The notes beneath the pieces are model-generated. The model searched no databases and had not been told where the DNA came from. It saw only the letters and a program-made list of their open reading frames with translations. From the NCBI GenBank assembly GCA_021401465.1, contig JADDMT010000009.1, positions 372,001-436,000 of the forward strand: DNA of 64,000 nt. Reading direction: 5' to 3'. This document shows, one piece after another, positions 11,928 through 21,555 of this stretch (positions within the stretch are counted from its first letter, which is position 1; each line of letters starts with the position of its first letter). The position numbers and the translations under genes are program-made. The stretch is from Teratosphaeria epicoccoides. Its lineage: Eukaryota > Ascomycota > Dothideomycetes > Mycosphaerellales > Teratosphaeriaceae.

Positions 11928-12670
11928 GCAATGTGAACTCAAGTACAATGACCGACAGGCTGCCTTACCGACAGGGTCGATGAAGAACAGATGCCGGTGT
12001 AATAGACATGCCACCCAGCGTGCTTAAGATCCATGAGAATTACCGCGGCTCAATTTAGTGTCATCAGCAGTAACGTGTATGACAGCCAATTCGAGCTGTA
12101 CTTGAACTTGCGGAGTACAATGTCAGATAATTGCGTGTCGTCATCGGTTTCACCGCGGGAATTCCGTGATGAATCGCGCCAACTTGATATCTTACCGGGC
12201 ATCCGTGGTGCCTTGATAGATAGCAGCTATGAACATTTCCGTTCCAATCGATTCAATTTATGCTGGACTGAGAGTAGCAAAGCAGAGAGATTTCATCGAA
12301 AGATGTGGAAGCCACAACAAATGGTGGGGCAACTCGCAGCCTCCGGACCCTTGGACCTCGGTGCCCATGAACAATACACTGTAGTGTACGAATGCATGCG
12401 TTCTTTGTCACTCAATGCCTTCGGCAAACCAACGAAGAATTGTGTGAAGCGGACACATCTCAGGAGACACGTCCGCGTCCATACCAAGATGGCGTCCGAA
12501 CGAGCTTTCCCGGATGACGTGGAGCAGGTCTCGAGTACTGCGGTCCCAGGACAGCAGTCCACAAAGGAGTTTCCTGCTGGTCAGAACCCAAACGCTTGTA
12601 CGTGAACACTGTTGAAACAGACGGTCTGCATACACGAGTCTGACCTGTTGACCGATTAGTCACAGAGTTG
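11928..12670. other. Intergenic, with a doubtful 190-codon ORF
   Basis: About 740 bp between the transporter and the aprataxin-like gene. An ATG-initiated frame at 12033-12605 (+) encodes 190 residues ending in a stretch (KRTHLRRHVRVHTK) like the second half of a C2H2 finger. The paired cysteines are not at normal spacing, so I treat it as a relic or chance frame. Confidence 0.35.
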
Positions 12671-13396
12671 ATGTCGCGAAAGCCGCCAAAACAGCCACGG
12701 CCTCCCCGACACGGTACTGACGAGGCCTCTGCCCGGACTGTATTTGCCGGTCGTGACGGACTAGCAGCGTACACGAAAGACCCAGCGTCGTTCCCTTCCA
12801 GCCGAGTGGTATACTACAACGACAAATTCACGGTTATTAACGACTTGTACCCCAAAGCATCCGTCCATCTACTTTTGTTGCCTCGCGATCCGCAGAAGAA
12901 CGTTCTTGCGCCGCAAGATGCTTTCGATGACACAGCATTCCTGGACGAGTGTAGGCAAGAAGAGAAGAAGGTCCGTGTGATTGTCGCTAGCGAGCTCAGA
13001 CGGAAGTTTGGGAGGCACAGCAAGCAAGACAAGGCACGTATAGAAGCCATAGAGTCGGACGAGCCGCCTCAGAAGCTGCCACCAGGTCGCGGTTGGGAGA
13101 AGGATGTTATGTCTGGGATACACGCCAACCCAAGTATGGCACACTTGCACATTCATATCATGAGCAGGGATATGGTGAGCGAGAGCATGAAGAAGTCGAA
13201 CCATTACCTGTCGTTTAACACGGACTTCTTCGTTGGACTTGAGTGCTTTCCGTTGGCAGAGGATGATCACAGGAGGCACTATGGCAAGTTTCCGAACGAC
13301 ATGATCTGCTGGAGATGTGGGAAGAACTTCGAGAACAAAATGACGAAGTTGAAGGAGCATTTGGACAATGAGTTGAAGGCTTGGGTGAAGGAGTGA
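12671..13396 (+). CDS. HNT3: Aprataxin-like HIT-domain DNA deadenylase (Hnt3 family)
   Basis: A 241-residue intronless frame starting at the ATG at 12671. The HIT domain runs from about 35 to 190, with the histidine triad HLHIHIMS (His158, 160, 162), where the middle region supplies the nucleophile for AMP transfer. A C-terminal zinc finger follows (CWRCGKNF then KLKEHLDNEL). This HIT plus zinc finger order is diagnostic of aprataxin/Hnt3, which removes 5'-AMP left on DNA by abortive ligation, acting in the nucleus in single-strand break repair. Fungal Hnt3 lacks the FHA domain of animal aprataxin, as here. The N-terminus is basic and Pro-rich. A TTG precedes the ATG in frame, but the ATG is the natural start. 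Confidence 0.92.
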   Translation: MSRKPPKQPRPPRHGTDEASARTVFAGRDGLAAYTKDPASFPSSRVVYYNDKFTVINDLYPKASVHLLLLPRDPQKNVLAPQDAFDDTAFLDECRQEEKKVRVIVASELRRKFGRHSKQDKARIEAIESDEPPQKLPPGRGWEKDVMSGIHANPSMAHLHIHIMSRDMVSESMKKSNHYLSFNTDFFVGLECFPLAEDDHRRHYGKFPNDMICWRCGKNFENKMTKLKEHLDNELKAWVKE

Positions 13397-14439
13397 CGCA
13401 TCCTGGCAACGGCAAAGACATGGCTGTCTATGAGGCTGAGCTGCCAGGCCCTCGGGCATTATGATCGTGGACCACGGATGAAGCACTGTGGTGACTCACG
13501 TATCGAATGCCAATGGTCACCAAAAAGCCACGGCAACGTGCTGTCGTATACTCGAGTTGATTCCAGGATCGCATCGTCATCTATGACGCCACTCTTTGGT
13601 CACATCAGCGACTTTCTCACTCGAAGTGGTTTGAGGACAGATGCCGCTTGAAGGCAAAGCAGATGCGCATTTACGTAAAGCGGCATTGGTCGTGATTTAT
13701 GGCGGACGCCATGTGTTGCTTCAAAGAGCACATATGAGCCATGTCTCACACAGTAAGCTCGCACCATGTCTTCCTCATGTCTTCTCGAAGCGAGCGGAAC
13801 TGATGATTCAAAAGGTGACAGATAGACCTCCGGTAAAGCTTGATCACTGCAGGGCTCTGCTACCTGCTGAGGACCCGAGAGACGTCTCAGACACATTGTC
13901 CGCTTTTATGCCGCTGTTGAGGGGTCCTTGTTCCACTGCATCCGACTTTGTGAGCTGTTATAGAATGCGAGCCTCGAAGTTCTGGGTTTCGGGAAAGTAT
14001 TTCGCATTTGCGACCGCCTTCTTATTCACAAGTCTTTACACTGACCACATCGCAACTATTCGACCTGGCATCTTGTTTGACGCCATCGCAGCTTCTAACC
14101 AAAAGTTGACTGGCGAACGACAGGGTTGTTGTCGGAAGGAGCCCGGTGCTTGGCGGCCCGCGCTTGCCTGCATATACAGCGTGCACTGACCTACATCAAA
14201 GGAAAGATCTTGAACCACCGAACGTCACCTGCATCTCAAACGGCGACAATGACTCCTTAACTTCACCGCACGAACGCCATCGCCAGACTTTTACCTCACG
14301 CTCCGCGGTGAAAACTAACTCATCGAGCGCATCAACGGTGAAAGTGCGGCCGAACACTCGGCAGAGTTTTCTTGCCATTTTCAACCAGACACTGAAGCGC
14401 CCAGCTAAGACCTTGATGCCGTTTGTGGAAAGCGGCAAG
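13397..14439. other. Intergenic
   Basis: About 1 kb containing the 3' end of the aprataxin-like gene and the promoter of the CCCH gene. A 182-codon frame at 13641-14189 (+) lacks recognisable features. The frame of the next gene remains open upstream to 14146, so part of 14146-14439 could belong to that gene. Confidence 0.4.
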
Positions 14440-16229
14440 ATGGCATTCGCGGCATCATCGAATGGATCGCCGGATACTGGACTGGGTCGCGTCACCCCAG
14501 TCAACAGCTTCAATGGCCTTCAAAGACCACAAAGCATGAACGGCAACCGGATTATGGAGGGCGAGGAGCACGTTACCAGCTTCTGGTCCCGGTACGAAGC
14601 TGCCAGGCTGAATGAACTAGTCAAGAACGTACTGCTGGAGGTAGATTCGATCAACACCATGCTGGTAGTGGCAACCACTGACGGACGACTAGGACGTGAT
14701 CACGCGCTACGAGAACCTGGTCATCAAGCACAATCAATATGTCAAAGACCACCATCGAGAGCGCGAACTTGCGACAAACTTTGTCGAAACTGAGGCTCAC
14801 TACAAAGGGTTGTTAGAGCACTTGCAAGGACTTCTGGTGAGTGATGTTGTCCTTGAAAATTGGTCACCTATCATACTGACCTGACGCGCAGAATCGTGAT
14901 CCTTTCGTGCTTTTGCTCATCGATGGCGATGGGCTGATCTTCCGCAGCAGCTTTCTCCGTGGTGGCGAAAGCGGCGGTCGTCAAGCTGCGGACGCTCTCA
15001 ACCGTGCTGTAAAGAAGTGGACAAATGAAAATGTCGAAGACTGCAAGTCGCTGGATGTCAAGGTTGTGGTTCGGGTGTTCGCAAACGTGAAGGGCCTTGC
15101 CACTGTTTGCACCAACGCTGGCCTTATCGAATCGCCCGATCTGCTCGAGCAATTTGCTCGTGGCTTCACTCTCGGCATTAATCTCTTCGACTTCGTGGAC
15201 GTCGGCTACGGCAAGGATCGTGCTGACAGCAAGGTCTCTGAGACATTCAGGCTCTTCCTGACCGACTACCATTGTCGTCAGATCGTTCTTGGCTGCTCGA
15301 ACGAGATTGGCTACGCTCGCCTGCTTGAGCAATACGTCAATGACCCGGGGGCGAATCAGCGGGTGACTCTACTTGAAGGTGTACCATTCGAGAGGGAACT
15401 CACTGTACTTCCCTTCCGGACAGTAAAGTTTGGCGATATATTCAGGAATAGCAAGCTTGTCAATGGCATGCCCGATACCTTGACTGGCACAGCTGCTGCA
15501 TATCGGCCTCGTGTCGATTCTAGTGGGCTCAACGCGGACAGCGCTGTCTTTACGCCAAGGACTGGTACCCCCTACAGCCCTGCTTATAGTCCAGGCAGTG
15601 CGTTGCCGCAACTCGATGCGCCGGCGTCTGTCATCAAACGCAACTCGCATTTGCGTGCTGCTTCTATCACATCTTCCCTCAACTCCTCTGAGCCGGATAC
15701 TCCAGTGACCAGCGGTATCGGCTCGTGGTCCAACATCGCCAAGGCTTCTGCCAGCAAGCCTTTCATCGACATCAAGCCGCGTACAGCTTCCAATTCAGCT
15801 AGCACACAGTTGGAGATTCTTAGAAACATCAAGGGCCAGCGCATCGATCCGCCGTTGGAGTATGACAGGGAGGAGGTGCAGCGTCTGAAGAAGATCAAGC
15901 TCTGCAACCAGCACTATATTGGCCCCAATGGATGCTGTCACTACCTGGCCGGTAAGGCAGATAAATGTCCACACAGGCACGATAGAAAGATGACCAAGCA
16001 CGAGTTGCACTGCCTGCGCATAGTAGCGCGCGAGACTCCTTGCAAGAAAAAGACGGATTGCGAGGATCCCGCTTGCATCTACGGTCATCGTTGCCCGTTC
16101 CCTACTGCGACCGAGGGCGGCATGCGAGGTAGTGAGTCTTGCCTGAATGGCGCCAACTGCCGCTTCGCGCCTGAGATGCATGGCACGGATATTAGGGCGG
16201 TGAAAACTGTCAGGATCGGTGCCTTTTAA
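14440..16229 (+). CDS. CCCH zinc-finger protein with NYN/PIN-like domain
   Basis: Three exons: 14440-14640, 14693-14836, 14892-16229; product about 560 residues. The first intron (52 bp) is inferred from the junction LLE|DVITRYENL, which restores a continuous N-terminal helix. Residues about 30-115 are coiled-coil-like. Residues about 118-270 form an alpha/beta domain opening with FVLLLIDGDGLIF, containing acidic VDVGYGKDRADSK and then RQIVLGCSNEIGYARLL, a layout like NYN/PIN nucleases. A disordered Ser/Pro linker leads to a tandem of Cys/His fingers (CNQHY..CCHY..CPHRH; CKKKTDCEDPACIYGH; CLNGANCRFAPEMH). Proteins of this type are widespread in Pezizomycotina and usually annotated only as CCCH proteins. 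RNA binding is likely; nuclease activity is inference. ATG 14416 is an alternative start; 14440 has the better context (AAGATGG). Confidence 0.85.
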
Positions 16230-16650
16230 TGAGTGCGCAGAAGACGACATGATGCTACCCAGGTGGCAGGCGGCGTCGGAACGCTTTTCTGCGAGGCGTT
16301 CTACAGCATGCTGCCTTTGTATCGACATAGACCAACACTCATACCGGGCTTCACTTGCATGCCTGCTGGCAAGCTTAGTCACAGCCTTTACCATTGCACC
16401 GTGATCCACTATCGTGTCAGTACTTGAGAACCATTCAGGCATCACAGCATTGATGCATGTGCTTTACCTCCCGGAGCAATCATATGCAGGTACCGAATCT
16501 TGACACGAGCTGATTGTCATGGATCTTCCTTTGTGTATGTCATGGCGCGTCAATGTGGGCCCACTCTATAAAGATGTCACACCTTTTCGCGGATATAAGC
16601 TGAGCCCTAGATGAGCAGCGTCATTCAATAGAGCAACCTCGTGAAGCATC
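16230..16650. other. Intergenic, promoter of the oxidoreductase gene
   Basis: 421 bp between tandem genes. Apart from a TATA-like element listed separately, I see no structured feature. Confidence 0.5.
16567..16573 (+). promoter_or_regulatory. TATA-like element
   Basis: TATAAAG, 78 bp before the start codon at 16651, a plausible distance for a fungal TATA box. Position and sequence only. Confidence 0.4.
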
Positions 16651-17773
16651 ATGAGTGGCAAGATCGGGGCGGCCATAATCGGCAGTGGTAAGTCCGCCAA
16701 CAGCAATTTCAAAATTCATAGATAACGCACATGGCATGCTGGGCATCTTTGTCAAAGCAGAACACCTCCCAGCAGTACTTGCGAGCGAGCAATTGGAACT
16801 CAAGGCCATTTACTCGCGCACTCTTAAGTCCGCTCAAGCTCTCTTCGCCACGTTATCACCAGAACAACAACCGAACGTTGATGTCTATTCCTCGGACTTG
16901 CCAGGTGACGAGAAAAGAGGCTATGAGGCTCTCCTTGCCCGGTCAGACGTAGGAGCGGTGATAGTCGCACTGCCAATCCTGGTGCAAACGAGTTTCATCA
17001 AGCAGGCTCTGGAAGCTGGGAAACATGTGCTAGCCGAGAAGCCTTTGGCGAAAGATGTCGAGACGGGGAGAGAGCTGATTGATTTCTATGACTATTTGAG
17101 AGCGAGGAAGAATGCCACGTTTGCTGTGGCAGAGCAGTTCCGGTACCTCTCTGCCTTCCAATTCGGCGCAGCCAGAGCACGGGAGTTTGGCAGAGTGCTG
17201 GGATTCAGGCATCGAATGAATGCCAATGTCAAGGAAGGGAATCAATACTTTGAGACTTCCTGGCGAAAGACACCAGAATATCAGGGTGGTTTCGTTCTCG
17301 ACGGAGGCGTCCATTTCGTGGCTGGCATGCGCATGCTGCTAGGCCAACAAGCCAAAGTCGCAAAAGTCAGCGCTTTCACCACGCAACTGCAACCTCACCT
17401 CCCACCCATGGACACCGTCGACGCCACCATCAAGCTCGCAAACGGAGCAACGGGCCATTTTAGCGTTTCCTTTGGGACGACATTCACGACCCCGGCGGAA
17501 TGGAGCATCGCGTGCGAGAAGGGCAGTCTTTCGATCTCTGGGTCCACTGTCCGTGTACAGCCGCTTGGTGGCGAGGAAGAGGTTGTGGAGAAGGCTGATG
17601 AATCTGGGGTGGTAAAGCAGGAGGTTTTCGCTTGGGCGAAGGGGTTGATGGGAGGGGAGGAGGATAAGAGGCAGAGTGCTGAGGAGGCGTTGGCGGATCT
17701 AGAGGTGGTGGAGGCGATGGTGAGGAGTGGTGAAGAGGAGGGGCAGGCGGTCGGAGTGAGGTGGCAGGTCTAG
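16651..17773 (+). CDS. Gfo/Idh/MocA-family NAD(P)-dependent oxidoreductase
   Basis: Starts MSGKIGAAIIGSG at 16651; exon 1 is 16651-16687 and the remainder reads in a different frame to 17773, about 355 residues. The Rossmann domain has IIGSG, then EHLPAV, AIYSRT, VIVALPILVQ and the signature AEKPLAKD, the conserved EKP Lys of this superfamily; the C-terminal dehydrogenase-type domain follows from about residue 135 with GGFVLDGGVHFVAG. It resembles the yeast YMR315W group of NADP(H) oxidoreductases. Conservation demands the join G|GC ATC TTT at 16687/16743, which gives GSGIFVKAEHLP, but the bases just before 16743 are GG rather than AG. The donor GTAAGT at 16688 is perfect. The next AG acceptors (16757, 16760) keep frame but delete part of the nucleotide-binding loop. 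Exon 2 start is therefore provisional. Confidence 0.85.
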
Positions 17774-18948
17774 TAGGTGGGTTGTGTAAGAGATCAATGA
17801 TGCTCCAATGCCATGAAGCCATCGTTCTATCTCTTGACCCAGTCAACCCTAATCACCAAGTCGAAGGGCTTGACGGCCAAGCCAACGACCACTTGTTGCC
17901 ACGAGATTTGCGTCACAACTCTTGAGAGACGTTCCCATGCCCTGGACATCGCAATGAAAGCATATCAAATTGCACTCTCCCTTCGAGATGCCACCGAATG
18001 ACCTGTTCAATACAGGCGTCAATGTCACTGCTATGAACCTGACGTCGCTCGAGCCATGCTGGGCGCCACAGGTCTCGTTCGTCAGATTGGGCCAATGGCT
18101 GCTTGGGTAAACACAACAGACTTCTCACATATGGAATTCTTTGTAGTAGGTCAGGTAAGCCAAGCTTGATGGCTGATAGTGGGTCCTTAAGGCCGGTGAG
18201 CAGTGATGCCATCTATCAATCAGCCGCTTGCCAAGTCGACACGGTGGACCGCTCGCTGGCGCGATTGATGGCTTTTCTATCGGTTGACTCGCGCATCTAT
18301 CAGTCAAGCAGCCGCTGCTTTGGTGGCGTGGCTGACTGCTTCTTGAAAGAATCAACTGCTTATTCACGGGTCGCCCTATCGTGGACAAAGCGGTATTGAC
18401 TGACGACGCTTTCGAGTGTCTGTAGCATCGACCCGGCCATGAAGTGTTGATCATGTCTACCTTTCATCAGGTTGACAGCTTGGGCAACCGATGTGATCAT
18501 TATGGTTGACTGCTCTGCGACACGCTTTGATTCGACTTATCAACCTTTGCGTACTTGGTCGACTGATGGAAGCAGTACGGGTGAGATCTGACGGTTCCGG
18601 CCACGGACCAAGCGGGACAGAGGCGCCGGGTCAAGGTGTAATGTGGGACGAGACCAGGACGGGACGAGCTGTAGTCGTCTACGCATCTTGAAAGCTTACC
18701 AGTCATCCTAGCGTAGCTTACCCTTCGTTGGCTATCTGGAGCGCGTGTCTGTGGCCGCGTGTAAGGCGACTCTTCATCAGTCGGACTGATGATGTTAGAC
18801 TGCCTGGAGGAAGATTCGGCGTACGCGGTAGCAAGTGGATACTGGATGAGGATAGCCGAACAGAAGTGGCTGACTCTGGTCTATGTGGCCCGGCTGACAG
18901 TCGTACTGGCAATCGTACGAGCATTGTGTTGGTCGGCCGGCTCGATAA
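17774..18948. other. Intergenic, convergent 3' ends
   Basis: About 1.2 kb. It contains many scattered GTTGAC/GTCAAC words between about 18200 and 18560, without clear periodicity. No gene is supportable. Confidence 0.45.
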
Positions 18949-19854
18949 TCAGACATTGCTCGGCTCTTGGCCTATCACCTCCATCACAGCTCGCGCAGCC
19001 ATCCTCTTCCTCTGCGCCTCAGGTAAACTTTCACTCTGCGATCTGACAGCCAACAACTTGCTCATCAGTCTGTCCAAATTATCCACTTGATCTGGTTGCC
19101 CACTCATGCCTCTCACATCCTCCACCTCGTCCTCTTCCCCTTCCTTTTGCCGACTTGCAAGCGCCGCCTTCACGCCAAAGATCTCTCTTGTCCACTCCAT
19201 CACTTCTCGACCTGACACGCCAAAGTCGTCCATGTCCTCAAAGCCATCGAGACCCTCAAACCCAAGCTCGTCGTCTCCGTCTCCAGCCGCAGTCCACTCA
19301 TTCGCTTCCAGTGCTTCTTTCAATCGCTCAAACCCCACATTCTCTCCAAACTCATTCTTGCCTACCGCACCGTAGCTTACGAACTCGAAGCCGAGGTCCA
19401 TGCACACATCTTCCCAAACGTCTGCTTTGGCCTCGACCTTATCCCGTGGCATGCACACCACAAGCCTTGCGCCATCACCGCCAAGCCCGCCGTGTTCTTC
19501 CACTACCTCCTTGATGCCTCGCATCGTGCTCGCCACCCTCTCGCTGACGCTGCCATCCTCGTTGGCTTCGCAGCAGTATACCCATGCGCCGACTGCCTGG
19601 ACCACCTCTTTCGCTTCAGGTTTCAGGAACTCTTGCTTCCATGCTTCAGCGTCCGCAATCTCATCGAGCCAGATAGGTATTGTAGCGGTGTAGTATGGAG
19701 TCTTGACTTCCCAGGGGTGTATCAAGCCGGCAGTGGTGCCACCCGAGTTCAAAGCTGGAGATTCGCCAGTGAGGTCTTTGACGAGGTCGAGAATGCGACT
19801 TCCGGGCGCTCCTACAGCGAGTATGCGCAGAGGTGCTTTGATTTCATTGTTCAT
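18949..19854 (-). CDS. Alpha/gamma-adaptin-binding protein p34 homologue (AAGAB/Irc6)
   Basis: A 301-residue frame from the ATG at 19854 (MNNEIKAPLR); the open frame continues upstream but without a sensible start. The N-terminal half is a small GTPase-like fold: RILAVGAPGSRILDLVKDLTG resembles a degenerate P-loop, followed by WVYCCEANEDG and ARLVVCMPRDK strands. An acidic linker (EGLDGFEDMDDFGVSG) follows. The C-terminal helix pair (NLDRLMSKLLAVRSQSESLP then AQRKRMAARAVMEVIGQ) is the AAGAB signature. Family members chaperone assembly of AP-1 and AP-2 clathrin adaptors (animal AAGAB); yeast Irc6 binds Ypt-family GTPases and acts with AP-1. The GTP-binding residues are not canonical, as in the family. 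Confidence 0.85.
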   Translation of the reverse strand: MNNEIKAPLRILAVGAPGSRILDLVKDLTGESPALNSGGTTAGLIHPWEVKTPYYTATIPIWLDEIADAEAWKQEFLKPEAKEVVQAVGAWVYCCEANEDGSVSERVASTMRGIKEVVEEHGGLGGDGARLVVCMPRDKVEAKADVWEDVCMDLGFEFVSYGAVGKNEFGENVGFERLKEALEANEWTAAGDGDDELGFEGLDGFEDMDDFGVSGREVMEWTREIFGVKAALASRQKEGEEDEVEDVRGMSGQPDQVDNLDRLMSKLLAVRSQSESLPEAQRKRMAARAVMEVIGQEPSNV

Positions 19855-20201
19855 CTTATTGTGGATGTGGGCGGAATTATTACATGTTGAATGATGTGGA
19901 GAAAAGGTAGAACTTGTAAGATGGATGGATTCAAGACGAGGGAACACCACATGGCTCGGTTTGGTAATTTTGGTACACCATTGCGCAAATGCGCAGATAG
20001 CATATCTCAGACAGCAATGTAGGCTGGCAAGACTCACAATGCCCTATACATGCATAGGACGGCCCATTGCTGAAATCGCGGTCTTTCCAATCTTCGCATT
20101 GCAGCAACGCCTGGTGCTGCGCTCGCGCTCGCGCTTCTTGCGATGCCCAACTCTCCTGCTTTATAACAGCATATGCCCACAACTTGAACCCTGCCAACTC
20201 T
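19855..20201. other. Intergenic between tandem minus-strand genes
   Basis: 347 bp holding the 3' end of SmD3 and the promoter of the AAGAB-like gene. Nothing further seen. Confidence 0.45.
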
Positions 20202-20629
20202 TCAGCCCCGTCCTCTCGGTCCACCACCTCTCGCCCTATTCACAGTAGCCCTACCCCGAGCCAAACCCACACCACGCCCCCTTGTTCCCCGTGCTCGGAA
20301 CATCGGCGCATTTCTCAACATATCCGGCACAATGAACAGCCTGACATGGCTGCCTCTGATGTACACTCGATCCAGATGCGTGACTCGACCGTCGCGTTGC
20401 GTTACGTTAATGTTCTCCAGCTGGCAGTTCATATTGTCCTCCGCCTCGATGAGCTTGCCGCGGTAGGTCTGACCGGAGTCAATCTCGACTGTGACTTGAT
20501 GGCCCTAAACCGAGATCAGTCAGGTTTCTGAATATAGTAAGCGCAGGTTCTTTGCGCAACAAAGGGGAGAGGGCCACTTACAGTTGCTTCGTTGAGCAGC
20601 TTGATCGGAATGCCGATTGTGGAAGTCAT
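20202..20629 (-). CDS. SMD3: Small nuclear ribonucleoprotein Sm D3
   Basis: Two exons on the minus strand, 20582-20629 and 20202-20504, joined through a 77-bp intron (donor GTAAGT, acceptor TTTAG); 116 residues. The Sm fold is complete: Sm1 covers IPIKLLNEATGHQVTVEI and YRGKLIEAEDNMNCQL, Sm2 covers VYIRGSHVRLFIVPDMLRN. The tail is an RG-rich segment (RGTRGRGVGLARGR, RGGGPRGRG), the expected site of arginine dimethylation. Sm D3 forms the heptameric ring on U1, U2, U4 and U5 snRNAs, assembling with Sm B. Length and sequence match the family well. It shares a 236-bp divergent promoter region with GEP4. Confidence 0.97.
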
Positions 20630-20865
20630 GATTGCGGCGCAGCAGATTCAGCGACAGAAAATGCGTCGTCTGCGGCAGAGTGCTGGGGTAGTGGTAGGCA
20701 CAGCGTGAAGAGGTAGCTGCTCATGCGCGTAGAGATCCATATAGGAAGCACTAAATGTCGAATCATGAGACAACGGGATCTTCCGGAGCAGAGTCGTGAA
20801 CGAGGAAACTGTCCCATCACAAGTCCCATCTCGAAATTTGGACCTTTCTACCATTCAAACGATCG
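20630..20865. promoter_or_regulatory. Shared divergent promoter region, SMD3 / GEP4
   Basis: 236 bp between two start codons facing away from each other; it must contain both promoters and 5' leaders. No TATA box is obvious. Confidence 0.5.
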
Positions 20866-21555
20866 ATGAATGTCTCGGCTACTATTAACGTCTTACGCCT
20901 GCTGGTCAATCCGTCTCTGTGTCTCCCGCACCACACCGTCAGCACATTCGACAAGCTACCGATCCCACTCTCCTCAGCTTTCGCCAGCAAGAATGGAGAG
21001 AAGAGGCCCGATATCAGGGCGATAGTCCTCGACAAAGACAACTGCTTCGCCATTCCAAAGCAGAATCAGATCTACCCAGCCTATCGGCAGAAGTTTGAAG
21101 AACTCCGCTCAGTGTACCCTGGCTCTAAGCTTCTCATTGTCTCCAACTCCTCTGGCACTGGCTCAAATTCAAGTTGCCCTGATGCGGAGGTCCTTGAGCG
21201 TAACACGGGCGTCCATGTCTTGCGGCATAGTACGAAAAAACCTGGTTGCCATGATGAGATCATGAAGTATTTCTCCAGCGAGACCGATGCTGGAGTCACA
21301 GAGGCGAATCAGGTGGCAGTCATAGGCGATCGATTGTTCACTGATGTCTTGATGGCGAATATGATGGGTGCGAGGGCTGTGTGGGTCAAGGACGGAGTGG
21401 TCGAGGACCACGGTCTGGTAAGTCGTTCAATTTCCTTGATTGCGAAGAGATCCACTGATCTGAAGGCATAGCTTTCCCGGGTGGAGAAGGGCGTCTCGAG
21501 CTTACTCTTGAAAAGAGGGTATACGGCGCCTGAGCCAAAGAGCGCTTTTGAATGA
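20866..21555 (+). CDS. GEP4: Mitochondrial phosphatidylglycerophosphatase (Gep4 family)
   Basis: Exons 20866-21417 and 21472-21555, intron 54 bp (GTAAGT ... GCATAG); 211 residues. The HAD phosphatase motifs are in order: LDKDNCF (nucleophile Asp56, Asp58), LLIVSNSSGT (motif II), Lys in STKKPGC (motif III), VIGDRLFTDVLMAN (motif IV). The DKDN form is characteristic of Gep4, which dephosphorylates phosphatidylglycerophosphate to phosphatidylglycerol in cardiolipin synthesis at the mitochondrial inner membrane. The N-terminus (INVLRLLVNPSLCLPH) matches the short hydrophobic start of yeast Gep4. Splicing replaces an early stop with the C-terminal SRVEKGVSS/LLLKRGYTAP segment. Confidence 0.95.

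Noticed and set aside
13641..14189. 182-codon plus-strand frame
   Set aside because: No domain, no splice-consistent extension and ordinary intergenic composition.
14641..14692. Alternative 28-bp intron starting at the later GTAGTG
   Set aside because: Too short; the 52-bp intron gives the expected LLEDVITRYENL junction and contains a CTGAC branch site.
16688..16721. 34-bp intron in the oxidoreductase using ATAG
   Set aside because: Below the usual minimum length for fungal introns and without a branch site.
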